Positions 23,410 to 36,062 of a DNA stretch of 64,000 bases are shown in pieces. The stretch covers positions 21,876,071-21,940,070 of the forward strand of contig CM018052.1 of NCBI GenBank assembly GCA_008638375.1, written 5' to 3'. The stretch comes from Nyssa sinensis (Eukaryota; Streptophyta; Magnoliopsida; Cornales; Nyssaceae). The first letter of the stretch is position 1, and each line of letters begins with the position of its first letter. Made by a program: the position numbers and the translations under genes. The notes under the pieces are model-generated. The model was not told the DNA's origin. It saw nothing but the letters and a program-made list of their open reading frames with translations, and searched no databases.

Positions 23410-26057
23410 TGTCACGCCCCGAATTTCTGCAAACCCGAGGCGCGACTGACGAGACAGAAAATAAAATAAAATAAAAGAAAATGTAAATAAATTCATTAAA
23501 CATGCATCCATTCCCATCAATACATAAAATGACATACAATACATCCCATAAATACACCGTTTGCATGGTCACTTGGGCTTAAGCCCTTACATCACAAAAT
23601 ATAAGCCTCATGGGCCAAAATACACCAAGTGCTCCATCCTATCGAGGTATCACTGAGTCTCAGGTAGCTGGACCTCCTCATTTGTAGTGTATGTCCCATG
23701 AATGGGTCAGCTCAATTGCTGGTATAATGTGATGCTAATGCAAGAAATAAAGCTAAGGCGTGACATGTGCAAAGTGTACATTTATCTCTAAACGCTTCTC
23801 AAACACAATGCAATGAAAATATGCACGACGCACCCATGCACTCGATGCCACACCCATGTCTCCTTTACGAGCCTTCCCTCGATGGACCAGAGTACCAATT
23901 CCCTTTACAGGCCGCCCTCCATGGATCAAGAACCAATGCAATGGCCAATTTTGGGTTTTTCACTACAGGATCTACACCCTCATAATGCATAGCACCACGT
24001 GCTCAACTCACGCCATGTGTCCAAGGAATTCACCCTATGCCAATATGCTTTGAGTGCGGCACACAATGATGTAATCTCAATAAGGCATGCTTTTAATGAA
24101 ATATCACATTTGGAGTATCAATAATAATCAAAGCATCAACTTATTTCATGTAATTGTATATCTCATGCATTCATACATCATAGTTCATATGTCTTCCCAT
24201 TACTAAACTCTAAAAGAATGCAAGTAACACATAAGCATGTGAACAACCAACTCCAAGGTATCAAGCAAATACATTCCAAATAAACACATAAGTCATTCCA
24301 ATTATTCATAGAATATTCTTAACTTAACTTCATTTCTAACATTAGCAAAACACCATACCTGACGGGTTAGTCTCAACCCTAATAAACTGTGCTCATAGTG
24401 TAATGGCTAGCAGGAAAAATGTAGAAGGTCAGACGGTCCTCTCGTCTCCTGTCAGTGTCCCTAAAATCACAATAATGCAGCTCAGTTCGGTTGCTACTTT
24501 AATGATGCTATTCATCAAATTATATGTCTTTATTTTAATAATTTTTATTTTGTTAAAATAAATTCTATTATTGGGTCCGGAACGTCGAGGAAAATAGGTC
24601 TAGGCCTCCGTAGAAATTAATTTGGACGTTCGGGTTAAAAAGGGCAAAACAGTTATTTTTGCACTTTCACGGGTTCCCATTTCCTGAGGCCTTTCCTCAT
24701 AAATTGAACTCCACGATTGAGTCTGAAATGTTCGAGATAATAATATTTCACTATTTGTTAACTAAATTCGGGGTTCATTTGACTGCGTTTTGACTCAGGG
24801 GCATTTTGTAATTTTTTAAGGGTTCAACGGGTCTTTAAATTTTTGGGATCTTGTCTCGTAAAATGGACCCCACCATTGGTCTCAGAATGCCCGTGATAGT
24901 CAAAATACACTAATGACTTGTCCCGTTCGGACTTTGGACTAATTTGGGATATTTAAATAATTAAATTAATTAAATATTTTATTCAGAAGGGGCCAAAACA
25001 TAATTAGTTAAAAGTTCTGTGGGTCAAAATCAGATTTCCTAAAGTTCTGGGGTTTCAATTTGAATTTCAAAAAATACAGGGGTCAAATTGAAAATTTCTA
25101 AAATTTCTTATTCTCAATTTGGATAGCCAAACAATGGCTAATCCAAAACAGGGATAGGATATCCCTATCCCCAATTCGTTAACCTAGCAACCAAACAACC
25201 CCTACCTCTATTTCAGCCCAAGTTATGCTGCCCAACCCAAGTGGCCCAATTTATGAAACCCAATCCCCTTTTCAAACCCAAACAAGCCTAACTAATTAAA
25301 TGAAGCAAGCCCAACCAATTTAAATGAAATAAGCCCAAAGGAACAGGCGCAAGACAACAGCCCACTCGCCCCTCCTTCCCCACGATTTTCGGCCAGGATG
25401 CCGGTTGTCTTCTCCGGCCGATATTCCGGCCATCTCGCCGGAAAATGCAAACCTTCACGGTTTTCACGCTTTCCACCTCCAATCTTTTTCTCATTTCCTC
25501 CTCAAGCGAACCCTAGGACTCTAAGAAATCATTTAGAACCCATTGCAAGCCTTGAGCAGTCCCCATACACAACCCAGGCCGGTTTTTCAGCCATGTCCCC
25601 ATGTTTTCCGGCGAGTCTTTTCTAGGTTATCTCTTTACTGTTTTGACTCTAGTTTCATTCTAACATGCTTTTGAACCTTATAGGGTCATGCCTAGGTCAT
25701 TTTATTGAGGTTTCATGCATGAAATCATGGTGAACCCGAACCCATCCCAATACCTGCAACCCTACTGTTCTCCCTCATTTCTTGGTTATTTCATTTGGTT
25801 CTTCTTGCAAAATAACTTAAATTTTATGTAGATTCAGACCCTACAATTTATATCTACCCTTATGCTTCAAAAAAAATTGCACATATATGAAATTTTCTAG
25901 AGAGAGAAAGTGCACAGTTGGGTTTTACCTTGGTGATGGTATCTCTCCTTCTTCGTTGGGTTCACCTCTAGCTTCTTCTCCAATGCCCCAACCTTTCTCA
26001 TCTGATTTCCTGACCAAACACACACCCACATGTGCATGTATGTATATATTACATCTT

Positions 26058-26060
<3 letters not shown>

Positions 26061-26097
<37 letters not shown>
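26061..26097. repeat. (TC)n microsatellite
   Basis: Uninterrupted TC run inside the solo LTR, in the same relative place as the CT runs in other family A LTRs. Confidence 0.95.
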
Positions 26098-26103
<6 letters not shown>

Positions 26104-26269
26104 AAAATCTGCACATCCATACCCTGATATCCCCTCACACACTCCATCAAACTCACCCACCCACCTTACACACCTAACAGTCCATACCATGCCCCTTAGA
26201 GTGTAACACACTCAACTAGTACATACACACACATCACACACCCACACATACGGCCAGCCACAAAATCTG

Positions 26270-26276
<7 letters not shown>

Positions 26277-26318
<42 letters not shown>
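26277..26318. repeat. (TA)n-(CA)n microsatellite
   Basis: TA dinucleotides followed by CA dinucleotides inside the solo LTR. Confidence 0.95.
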
Positions 26319-26452
26319 TAGCCTTATATATATATTCTACATAATTATATAATTGTTTTTAAATATGTACATTCATATGTATATCTTCACATTTAACAAT
26401 TCATACACATACACACCTTTAACTTAAATGCATCTCCATCATAATAATAGTG

Positions 26453-26469
26453 ATAATAATAATAATAAC

Positions 26470-26519
<50 letters not shown>
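26453..26519. repeat. (AAT)n microsatellite
   Basis: Mostly perfect AAT/ATA triplets close to the LTR end; a similar run lies at 35131-35168. Confidence 0.95.
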
Positions 26520-26520
<1 letters not shown>

Positions 26521-26561
26521 TTGAAAATTTTATTTAAAAAAAAAATTTTCAGGTTATTACA

Positions 26562-26566
26562 ATGTA
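26562..26566. repeat. Right target-site duplication ATGTA
   Basis: ATGTA directly after the LTR end at 26561; matches 23405-23409. Confidence 0.92.
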
Positions 26567-27559
26567 AGTTTTGTGGGTTATCCCAATAGTAATTGTGCTC
26601 ATGGGATATAAACATATACGCATTAGTTAAGTGCGATCAATCAATTCATCCATGCGTAGTCTTTTAGCGCCATCCATTTTCGGAGTTGTTACACACTCCT
26701 TACCCGATTTTGACTTCCATGACCACCATCCTGCTATCTTAATCGACCAACATCCCTTGTGGGTTCTTGGTTAGCCCACAGTTGAGCTCTGTAACCCAGA
26801 TTCTAGTTCATTCCGCATCATTTGTTCTGCTTACCAAAAATAGCCCACTTGGAGCTCTCGATACTACGGCACGGCTCAACAGAACACTTGTGTACACTCT
26901 TTTTGAAATTCTTTTTGGGTGGCTATCATAGTATCCTTGGTCTTGAATAGTAGAAACATATAGGCGACTCAATCTTGTAGCCTTTATATTTGATGAGGAA
27001 AATCTCTTATAGCATTCTAAAGATTTTCGTGGTGTTCCAAGAAAGATCGTAATGCAAGCCGCCTCTTTTAATTTCATTTTTCTTGGTTCGAAGATGTAAC
27101 CGGTTTAACACCCATTTATATTTTTATGTATTTCATTCACTACTAAATAAAAATAAAAAATAAAAAAGTTAGAATGATCATTCTTGTAGTACTCATTATT
27201 TCATCGTTCCAAACATGAAGTTGTAATTCGTTTATGAATTTGAACATTGCCACGTCTATTTTTAAAGTGCAGCTGTGTTGAGTTGTGTTTTGTTGTGCTT
27301 TGGTCAGAGTCTTTGTTTTTGTTATTTCTCTTTTGACTCTATTTTGGGCTAATTTTGGTTTCCATTGCAGTTTTTGGTCTTTCAACTATCATAAGTCCTT
27401 CAGTGACTAAAATTTTAAGGTACTCTTAAGTGTCGACTTTTTGGTAATCCAATAAACAAAGTGTCGACTTTGTAGTTTTACAACACGTAAAGTTATGAAT
27501 TGAAGGGTTACCCATTTCATCATAAATCATAGGCCATTTTCTCACAATGTATAATCACG
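26567..27559. other. No gene recognised
   Basis: Short frames (for example 26808-27077 and 27143-27385, minus strand) show no motif I recognise. Similarity to RT fades near 27560, so the right part may be highly decayed pol of the neighbouring Tat-type relic. Confidence 0.5.
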
Positions 27560-28091
27560 AATTTTCGGATATGAAGGTTGTCTTTTCCTAATCTAGATGG
27601 TATATTTGAATCTAGTTGTACCCTGAATATGCATCCATGAAGCTCATAAGCTAGTGTTCTGCTGTTGCATCGACCAACTGATCGATTATTGGGAGAGGAA
27701 AGCAGTCTTTAGGACAAGCTTTGTTGAGGTCTGTATAATCAACACAAACTCGCCATTTGCCATTTTTCTTTTTGGCAAGGACTGTATTTGCGAGCCATTC
27801 TAGATAGAATACCTCCCTTATCATTCTAGCATCCAGCAACCTTTGAACCATTTCGTTGATGATCTTATGCCACTTAGAGGCAAAGGTCCTCCTCTTTTGC
27901 CTCACCGGAGGGTGATTTGGGTTGGTCATTAGCTTGTGGGAGATGAGATCAGGATCTATCCCTTCCATGTCCTTGGTTTCCCATGTGAAGACCGATATAT
28001 TGTCCTTCAGGAACTTAATGATCTCTTTATGCTCGGACATGCATAGATTTAGGCCAAGTTGTAAGTAATGCTCATCTCCTTCAAAAATCAC
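27560..28091 (-). pseudogene. Tat-type reverse transcriptase, N-terminal fragment
   Basis: An undamaged stretch of about 146 codons includes DMEGIDPDLISHKL, VRQKRR, LANTVLAKKKNGKWRVCVDY and DLNKACPKDCFPLP, which is the signature RT start of Tat/Athila elements. After 27651 an in-frame stop and drift follow, although SFMDAYSGYN can still be read near 27620. The catalytic Asp-Asp motif is not present because the sequence loses similarity before reaching it, so this cannot have RT activity. Confidence 0.85.
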
Positions 28092-28323
28092 TAGTACCTT
28101 GGTAGGCTCCTATGTCGGTTTAGCCAGGCTATCCCTTCCCTTAGGGTTTAATGGCTTGTCAATCTCGAAGGGGCACTCCTCAGTCTCGTGAAACTCAAAA
28201 AGTGGAGGACTTCTTTCTTTACGAGGGTGCTGTGATTACTATTTGTGGGCTTTCTCTTTCAACGCCAGAGCATGGCACTCCCGGGCAGTTGGCTGACAGC
28301 CCTTGATGGTGTAGTCCTTATCA

Positions 28324-28712
28324 TTATGGACGTACTTCAAACACAGATGGAGGGTCGAGGTGACCGCGCCCTATCTGATGGAGCCATAGTCTTCTGATGA
28401 TGATGTTGTAGGAAGACTTAGAGTCCAGGACCATGTATTCAGAGATCAACGTCTTCTGAGCATCCCCCTCTCCCACTGTGGTCGAAAGATCTATCCTGCC
28501 TAGCATGATGCTGAGGTTCCCGTTGAATCCTGTCATTATAACGGTGGTGGCTTTGAGATCATTGGAGCTGAGCTTCATATGCTAAAAGGGCTCGTAGAAC
28601 AGCACGTTGGTGGAACTCCCTATGTCCACCAGAACCCTCATAATCTCGAAATTCATAATTTTGAGTGAAATGACGAGGGCGTCACTGTGAGGGGCAGTGT
28701 ACCCCAACAAGA
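28324..28712 (-). pseudogene. Tat-type aspartic protease relic
   Basis: Reads VDIGSSTNVLFYEPF (catalytic Asp at 28624-28626), a TAG stop at 28582-28584, then MTGFNGNLSIMLGRIDL, YMVLDSKSSYNIIIRRLWL. This is the usual order of the protease in Tat-type elements. The normally conserved Gly of the IIGR-type motif is replaced here. It is in a different frame from the RT fragment, so at least one frameshift lies between 28091 and 28324. Confidence 0.75.
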
Positions 28713-30250
28713 TCTAGCTTTAAGAACTAGATGTGTGGTGCAAGCCTTAGCCTTTTCTCAATGGTGGAGATCTGGTGGATGTTGGGTTCTACTCTTGCCT
28801 CCCAAGCATAGAGTTTCCTAGCTCGATTGGACATCCCAGTCATCACGCTGTTGGCATGGAGGACAAAGATGACCTGGTTGTTTTAGTGCGGTTGTTCATT
28901 CCAAGCCTCTCTTTGTTCTGGCCTCTGCTTTGGCCTTCTTTGTTGATGCCTATCATTGAGGGGATTTTGCCTCCTGTCTTGTAGGATGAACTCCTGCAAA
29001 TGCTCTCTTTTGATAAGCTGTTCAACCTCATTTTTGAGAGCTCTGCATTCATTGGTGGTATGCCCATGGCCTTTATGGAAGTCACAGTACTTACTCTAAT
29101 CCCCGGAGTTACGACTGCTCTTCAATCGACTGGCCACCTCAAATCTTCGTGTGTTTGCACTTGCTGGAGTATGTGAGTGAGCGAAGCATTCAGAGGTGTG
29201 AACGTTCCATACCTCCTAGAGTTTGGGTTGTTTTGAGCTCTGGGTGCCGCCCTCTTATCTAGACTTCTAGCCCTCTTCTTGGTTGTGTCGGATTCTTTCT
29301 TTTGGACATGCTCGTCCTTCTGAGCCTGCTCCTTGGCCTTCTGGACAAATATTTTCATATCCTTCAAATTTATGTACTTCCAGGCCTATTCCATAAGTGC
29401 TGCCATGTCAATAGGGGAGTTCTTTGTCAAAAAGCCTTGAAATCATCCAGGGCCAAGAGTAGAGGCAAGGGTAGCCACTAGGAAGCTTGGACTGCAATTA
29501 ATTACCTCTGTAAGCTCGGTGTTGAAGCGAGCTATATATTCTTGAAGTGACTATCCCTTGGACTGCTTTATAGTTAATAAAAATTCTAGGCCCTTCCTCA
29601 ACCTTCTGCTGGTCAAGAATCGGTCAAGAAACTGCCTGTCGAGTTCATAGAAGTTGATAATTGACTCTTAAGGAAGGCTATGGAACCAATTCAAAGTGGT
29701 ACCCTTGAGGCTTGTTACGAATATACGACACATAAAGGCATCGGTAGCCCCATGCAAAGTCATCGTGTGTTGATAGTGGGAAAGATGGTCTCTGGGATCT
29801 TCCGACCCGTCATACAAGGTGAACTTCGGGGCTACAAAATTTTTGGGCCGCTCTTCTGCCATTTTGACAAGGGTGAATGAAGTGGCGAACCTTCTGAGCA
29901 ACTTTGCTAAATCATCCTACTCTAGAAGGACATGGGTCCCCCTAGTGAAGATGGTTTGCTCCATAAAGTCTGCTACTTCCTCCACCCTTTGAGGAACCTT
30001 GGGGGGAACTAGGAGTTGTTGGGCTTGTCTTGTAGCCTCCGTCCTAATATGCAAAGGAGGATTTCACCCAGTAGTGGTAGGGGGATGTTGCCCTCCTTGA
30101 ACTGAGAGAATTGGAACCAGTGTGGGTTGAAACTCAGGTGGCACTGGATTAACCCCTGAGGTTGCTGGAGTTGGAATCTTTGTCCTGCTTTGGTAATGGA
30201 TGGCAGGGTGGAAGGCAGGCATCCCTCCTTTTAGGGCATTTGATGACTGG
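28713..30250 (-). pseudogene. Tat-type gag relic
   Basis: The capsid-like core at 29668-29901 reads FTLYDGSEDPRDHLSHYQ and LHGATDAFMCRIF, then LKGTTLNWFHSLP, typical of plant Tat gag. 29122-29367 gives YGTFTPLNASLTHILQQV. A zinc-finger-like CX2HX4HX4C (CDFHKGHGHTTNEC, 29045-29086) follows in another frame, which shows a frameshift near 29110. The N-terminal part (30000-30250) is Pro/Thr-rich and poorly conserved. A shorter copy of the same gag lies at 63780-64000. Confidence 0.8.
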
Positions 30251-30641
30251 GGATCACCCTCTATGTGAGTGGTACCATGGGGGTGCACCGACTACACATT
30301 AGGGGTCTCTGCACTAGGAGGTCCTCTACCTGTGGTGGTGGCAGGAGGTCGAATCTCTTCATTAGCTATGCTTGGAGGAAGGTGGATGGGATTGCTTTGT
30401 TGGTTTTGGGCCACAAGGGCCAAAACCTGGGATATTGCAAGAAGCTGCTCCTACATCAAATCAGACAGTAGTTAAATTCGATTAAGTTGTTGTTGTACAT
30501 GATCGGGAGTTTTCCCCTTTTCTTTCTCAACGAAAGGCTGGTTTCGGGGGTTTTGGGAGCCTTTCCTTGGACGAAGATTGGGAACCATAGTTTCTTGGAG
30601 GCAAAAGAGTTGCTTCTGATTGACAAATTTACAGAAAAGAT

Positions 30642-30666
30642 TGTCGTTTCCCATAGACGGTGCAAA
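30642..30666 (-). promoter_or_regulatory. Tat-type primer-site region
   Basis: The minus strand reads GCACCGTCTATGGGAAACGAC, a variant of the GGCGCCGTCTGTGGGAA phrase that follows the 5' LTR in Tat-type elements. It fixes the approximate 5' LTR end at 30667. Confidence 0.6.
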
Positions 30667-30667
30667 C

Positions 30668-31200
30668 TGATGCTGTACTTTCTAATTAGTGGGGCTCTAC
30701 TCATCGTCGCCTGTCACGAACTTAGAAAAAGGATCAGAGGGCCATCAGGTTGGCTCTGGTGGTAGCCACTCCGATGATAAAGTTAGTGAAAATAAAGAGA
30801 CTGAACTTGAAAGAATCTAATTCACTGTAATTGAAAAATGTACCATAAGACTATATTTATAGGCTACTCATCTCTTAAATTGGTTAGGATTTTGAGCCAT
30901 GAAATTCGGGACTCGTAGCTATCTGGAGATGGCAATTTCCATTCAGACCTCTGTAAAAATAGGGATTGGAATATATCCAAGAATGATAGTTTCAATGTCT
31001 CACTTTGTTTTTTTGTTTTGAGGTCGGTAGGGCAGACAATGCAGTGATAAGCTTGGCACCCTATCAAGCACGTACTTTGGACTCATTGCTCGGTAGGGAA
31101 AGCCTGCATCCTTTTGTTCAATGAACAAACATCACATCTGAACTGCTCTGTCATCTCCTAACCTACACATAAAAGGTTAGACACGTGTCAAACTCGGGTT
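30668..31200 (-). repeat. LTR-like region of Tat-type relic
   Basis: Right of the primer-site motif; 30748-31070 resembles 63186-63430, including GGTGGTAGCC-CTCCGATGATAAAG and GAGGTCGGTAGG. The outer boundary is not fixed because the following 400 bp (to 31607) is AT-rich and featureless. Confidence 0.55.
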
Positions 31201-31607
31201 ACGCTGTAATTTCTTGGTACATCATTAACATTTTTATTTTCAATTTTGCAAACAATTTCAGACTTAAGAGGAAAACAAATTGACCAATTCTTCTTTTTGA
31301 GAAATTATTGAATTCATAATTAGTAACCGGTAATTATTTGTATTATTATGTATTTGTTCGTAGTTATTTCCATTATTATTAGTTTTTTCAATAAAATTAT
31401 TTCAATTAGTTTTAGACAATTCATTTAACAATCTTAAAATTTTATAATTATTTAAAAGTTTTGACTAGTAACAAGTTATGATATTTTTGATGTAGATGAG
31501 TAAAAAGAATATAATACATTTCTTGTGCACCTGAATTAATTGGTTCTCTCTTACCGTGGGAAGCTCCCTTGTCAGGGTTTGGGGAGGGGGTCTTCATCTA
31601 CTTCAAC
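31201..31607. other. AT-rich flank, nothing seen
   Basis: No open frame or repeat of note between the Tat-type relic and the next element. Confidence 0.6.
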
Positions 31608-32122
31608 TGTCACGCCCCGAATTCCAGCGAACTCATGGCGCGACTGACGAGACGAAAGGAAAATAAAATAATAAAGAAATAAAGGACAATCTAACAGATT
31701 CAACCCAAACTTACATTCATCTCCTTCAATGTACATCCATATAAAGCACAGTCAATAAAAACATTCAACATGTCATTCAGGCTTAAGCCCTAGATCACAA
31801 AATATGCCCTCATGGGCCAAATATCCTCCTAAGCTCATATCTCCTCCACTCTATAAGACTTCCTCAAGTCTCAAGTGCCGGGAGCGTCATCTGAAATTTT
31901 TGTCCCACGAATGGGTCAGCTCAACTGCTGGTACAATATAATACTAATGCAAGAAACAAAATTAAGGGCGTGGCATGTGCAAGTGTACAGTTATATCTTC
32001 ATGGCATTCAACATCATGCATACAATATACTAGCAATAATCTACATGTCATCTAACTCATTAACATAATCTAAGGTGTGGCATGTGTAAGTGTACATTCA
32101 TATCTACATACGTTCTAAATCA

Positions 32123-32320
32123 TCCATGCAATGTAATAACAATAATCCACATGCTTTCCAAATCATCCATGCCACATAATAGCAATAATCCACATGCCAT
32201 CCATATTATCCATGCAATGTAGTAACAATAATCCACATGCTTTCCAAATTGTCCATGCCATGTAATAGCAATAATCCACATGCCATCCATATTATCCATG
32301 CAATGTAGTGACAATGCCCA
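32123..32320. repeat. 43-bp tandem repeat, ~4.5 copies
   Basis: TCCATGC recurs at 32123, 32166, 32209, 32252 and 32295, exactly 43 bp apart, with units containing AATAATCCACATG. The other LTR has the same array at about 45341-45540. Confidence 0.92.
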
Positions 32321-32398
32321 TGAAATACCCATACCACTCTGTGCCACAACCATGTCAAATCTGTGCCATGTCCATGTCAACTCATGTAATGTAACGTA

Positions 32399-32598
32399 AT
32401 GTCCCTTCACGGATCGCTCCCATTGGTTCAGGTACCAAACACAATATCATGTCCCTTCGCGGATCGCTCCCGCTGGTTCAGGCACCAAATGCAACATCAT
32501 GTCCCTTCGCGGATCGCTCCTGCTGGTTCGGGTACCAAATGCAATATCATGTCCCTTCGCGGATCGCTCCCGCTGCTTCGGGTACCAAATGCAATACC
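32399..32598. repeat. 50-bp tandem repeat, 4 copies
   Basis: GTCCCTTC starts at 32401, 32451, 32501 and 32551; each unit contains GGATCGCTCC and GGTACCAAA. Same array in the other LTR at 45632-45833. Confidence 0.94.
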
Positions 32599-34660
32599 AT
32601 GTCGTGTCATGTCCAAGGAATCACACCATGCCAATATGTTTTGATTCCACCACACCATAACATAATCTCAATAAAGCATTATACCCATACATGCAACATG
32701 CTTTAAATGATGTATCACACAATAACATTCAAATTAGAAGATCCTTTCATCAAGGTCACATGTCATGCATAGTCCATTTAACACATGCTTTAAATCACCT
32801 ATTTCATAATCCCAACAATTCTCAAAAATGACATAATCCACACATTATGCTAACATGTGCGATGTAAGCATAGTCATGATTCACACTCATCACCAACTTT
32901 CAAAAAGGTAACAGAAAACACATAAGCATATAAGTAATAAAACAAACATGTGAATCATCAAGTCAACATGGCAGGTATTCCTAAACTTAATTCTATTTCT
33001 TACTTAGCACAATATATCATACCTGATGTGTCAGTTTCAACTCAGGGAGATGTACTCGTAGTGTAGCGGAACTACAATGAAAATACAGAAGGTCAGATCA
33101 CCTTCTCCTTGCCTTTCCGTGTTCCTAAAATCACGAAACACAACTTAGTTCAATTACTACTTGAATTATGCTATTCAACAAATTTTATGTCTTTATTTTA
33201 TGAGTTTCTATTTTGCCAAATTAAACTCAACTGTTGAGTCCGGAACTTCAAAGAAAATAGGTTTAGGCTTTCGTGGAATTCAATTTGGACATCCGAGCTT
33301 AAAAGGGCAAAATGGTCATTTTGCACTTTTACGGGTTCTTATATCTTGAGACCTCTCCTTGTAAATTGGACTCCACCATTGAGTTCAGAACATTTGAAAT
33401 AATAAAAATCCACCATTCGTTTATTTTAATCGGGGTTCGTTTGATTGTGTTTTGACTCAGGGGCATTTTGGTAATTTTTAAGGGCTCCACGGGTCTTTTA
33501 TTTTTCAGGACCTCGTCTCGCATTACGAACCTCACCGTTAATCCTAGGAGGTCCAAGATAGTCAGAAAACATGTATGACTTGTCTTATTTGGGTTCTGGG
33601 CCATTTTGGGGTATTTAAATTAATTAACTCAATTTAATTTGTAAAATAGAATAAAGTATAATATATATATATATATATATTAATTACATATATGGACACA
33701 GGAGTGTGCTGTCCGAACGGTTCCACGCGCTTTACCCCCACGCGCCCCACGCAGGTTCGAGTTTCAGCAGCCCCCAACCTTTTTTTTTTTTTTCATTTTT
33801 CATTTCTTTCTTTTTGGTTTCCTTTACTGTTGGCCCAAAACCCCTTCTTAATTAAACCAGTTGGGCCCAAACTAACACAGGCCCAATCTCTTTTTTTTTA
33901 ACCCAGCAACCCAACCTCCTCTTAAAACCAACCCAAGCCCAAATTATTTAAAAATAATACAGGCCCAAACGCCGGCCATCAGTCCAACGCCCCATGACTT
34001 CCAGGTCGTCTTCCTCGGTTTTTCGATGAGGAAAGCCTAGGTTTCCGTTGCCATCTCCAGCGACGGTAGAAATTTTTCGATCAATTTCAATATGAAAATT
34101 TATACAGTTTTCTTTGATTCTTCATGGAGATTTCATTTCCGTCGTTGGTTTTTCATTTCAGTTAGCCGAATTCTGCGAATAAACAGTCACAGTAGCTCCG
34201 GCCAACATTACGATTTTCCGGTGAGCTCCTTTTTCACCATGGTTTCATCACTATTTTGGCCTCAATCGTTTTCCATTTATTTTCTGCACTCAAGGGGATC
34301 ATCTCCCCATTGTTTAAATCAAGTTTCTATCATAAAAATGTGCCAACCCGAATTATCTCTATGAACTGTAACTCAGCCTTTCTTCCCCATTTCTGACCCT
34401 TTTTAGCCGATTCTTTTTGCAAAATTTTTCCCTATGATTCAGCTAGATGGCCCTATATTCCAAACTATTTATCATGCTTTTAAAAAAAATTTGAAAACTG
34501 AAACTCACTTGACATACCTGTTTCAGAGTTTTCCTCCTCCCTTCTTCGGTTTCTGCTTCTGAACCCCTTTCCTCTCTCATAACTTCAATGCCCTGCTTCT
34601 CTTCTTCTGATTTATCCTCAAGCATGCAACGCATGCACTTATTTGGCACAAGTTCTACCG

Positions 34661-34662
<2 letters not shown>

Positions 34663-34690
<28 letters not shown>
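34663..34690. repeat. (CT)n microsatellite
   Basis: CT run inside the LTR. Confidence 0.95.
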
Positions 34691-34694
<4 letters not shown>

Positions 34695-34823
34695 TTTCTC
34701 TCTACCTATCCCCTCACAGCCTAGTTGTTACAGCCCCTTTTTGTTGACTAAACTCTCTGACCCCTCTGCTTTTTCTCATTTTAGCTTTTCATTTAAGTCG
34801 GCTTGAGATTTCGTACCCTACAC

Positions 34824-34828
<5 letters not shown>

Positions 34829-34862
<34 letters not shown>
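34829..34862. repeat. (TA)n microsatellite
   Basis: TA run near the sense start of the LTR; may include or mask the promoter TATA element. Confidence 0.95.
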
Positions 34863-34865
<3 letters not shown>

Positions 34866-35125
34866 TACACACACCTCACCCACTTGCCTGCACACACAAC
34901 ATACACCCCAATACACACACACCACCGATACACACTTAACCTCCCTACTTGCATGCTTTGCATGCCTCAAATATATACATATACAACCACAATACATACA
35001 TCATACCATGTACATATACACACATACATGCATACTCACAACATACACATCACACCCATAATTTCATATATATATATATATCCACGTGTACATATCTCAC
35101 ATGATAATAATAATAATTGATAATC

Positions 35126-35130
<5 letters not shown>

Positions 35131-35168
<38 letters not shown>
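35131..35168. repeat. (AAT)n microsatellite
   Basis: AAT/ATA triplets near the LTR end, as at 26453-26519. Confidence 0.95.
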
Positions 35169-35170
<2 letters not shown>

Positions 35171-35225
35171 AATACTAAAACTAAGAAAATTTATTTATTA
35201 AAAAAAAAATTTCCTTGTCATTACA

Positions 35226-35238
35226 TCCTTCCCTCCTT
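35226..35238 (-). promoter_or_regulatory. Polypurine tract
   Basis: AAGGAGGGAAGGA on the minus strand, immediately before the 3' LTR; identical to the tracts at 13575 and 54224. Confidence 0.9.
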
Positions 35239-35242
35239 AAAG

Positions 35243-35261
35243 AAATTTCGTCCCGAAATTT
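35243..35261. repeat. Conserved hairpin next to polypurine tract
   Basis: AAATTTCG, TCC, CGAAATTT, identical to 13592-13610. Confidence 0.85.
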
Positions 35262-36062
35262 AAAAATACGTATCTTTTCGACAAAATACTAGAAGATCAA
35301 TCCAAAATGTATTGTAACACGAAGACGTGCAGCCTTACCTATGGATCGTCCACCTCTCTCCCAGCCAGGCAATGTGGAATGCATTATTTTCTCCCATTAC
35401 TCTCTCCCCCCCAAAGGAACCTCGTCCACTTGGGCAGGAATGCAGCGGTGTGCAGACATCCCCACACTCCCTGCTAGGGTCTGGTCCTGATCCCATTTGT
35501 ACGGCCTATTTTATATGGCACAACACCTAATGAAGTCCTCACAACCTATCGGCTTATCAATATCAATCATTCCCAATCCATCCGAGCATCATAACCCCCC
35601 TCAATAACTCAACACAATAATAATAAAATAAAGGAAAATCCCCACATTCCCAAGGATATCTCAAAATCCTCTACACATAATAATTAGCCCATCACTCGCA
35701 TCTCCATGCAACTTAATAACCCAGTTCCAATTTCTATAATCATAAAATTTAAAGCAGTGTACTCAGGTTCAAAAGAACAAAACACCAGTTAAATCCTTCA
35801 CCATATTAAATCACGTATACTCATCAATCGTTACACATAATCATATGAACACATTTAAGCATATTCTTGTACATGCATCAACATAAATCAATCTGTATAT
35901 CAAATCATGGTCACAGTATAATAACATGCATTAAACTAGTATGCTCACAATAAAATCATCAAGTAACATCTAATGGCTAACATGTAGCCTACCACATCAG
36001 CACTCAAGCATTAAAATCCATCACAAGAATATACAGATACATGAATAAGCATGGTAATCATG
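35262..36062 (-). other. Noncoding 3' internal region in place of pol
   Basis: No credible reading frame. 35270-35500 aligns with 54260-54500 of the other non-autonomous element (shared phrases GTGCAGCCTTACCTATGGATC and CCAGGCAATGTGG), so both derive from one pol-deleted ancestor. The middle part is AT-rich and unrecognised. Confidence 0.7.

Larger units (their letters stand above)
23410..26561 (-). mobile_element. Solo LTR, family A, minus sense (3152 bp)
   Basis: It starts TGTCACGCCCCGAATTTC and ends GGTTATTACA on the given strand, flanked directly by ATGTA on both sides, so the element was reduced to one LTR by recombination between its two LTRs. 23540-24370 closely matches the 3' third of the LTRs at 50324 and 57942. 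It carries the palindrome GGGCTTAAGCCC (23575-23586), TC and TA/CA microsatellites and a long AAT run near its sense start. No coding sequence. Confidence 0.93.
27560..31200 (-). mobile_element. Tat-type Ty3/gypsy relic
   Basis: Minus-strand order: LTR-like region (about 30668-31200), primer-site motif (30642-30666), gag, protease, beginning of RT. Everything after the RT fingers, and the 3' LTR, is missing or unrecognisable. The features are of the Tat group (Retand/Ogre-like) and not of the Tekay type. Coding is broken by frameshifts and stops, so it is old. The left boundary is where RT similarity stops and the right boundary is approximate. Confidence 0.75.
31608..35225 (-). repeat. 3' LTR (3618 bp)
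   Basis: Begins TGTCACGCCCCGAATTCC and ends CATTACA, followed by the polypurine tract. It contains two tandem arrays (43-bp and 50-bp units) in the place where other family A LTRs have the conserved GATCCTGTGGTGAAAA core, and TA, CT and AAT microsatellites near its sense start. Confidence 0.92.

Noticed and set aside
30265..30475. Overlapping + strand frames over the Tat-type gag
   Set aside because: Antisense shadows of the minus-strand gag N-terminal region.
31608..35225. Considered as a solo LTR
   Set aside because: The polypurine tract, gag, primer site and a second truncated LTR follow in order, so it is the 3' LTR of an element.
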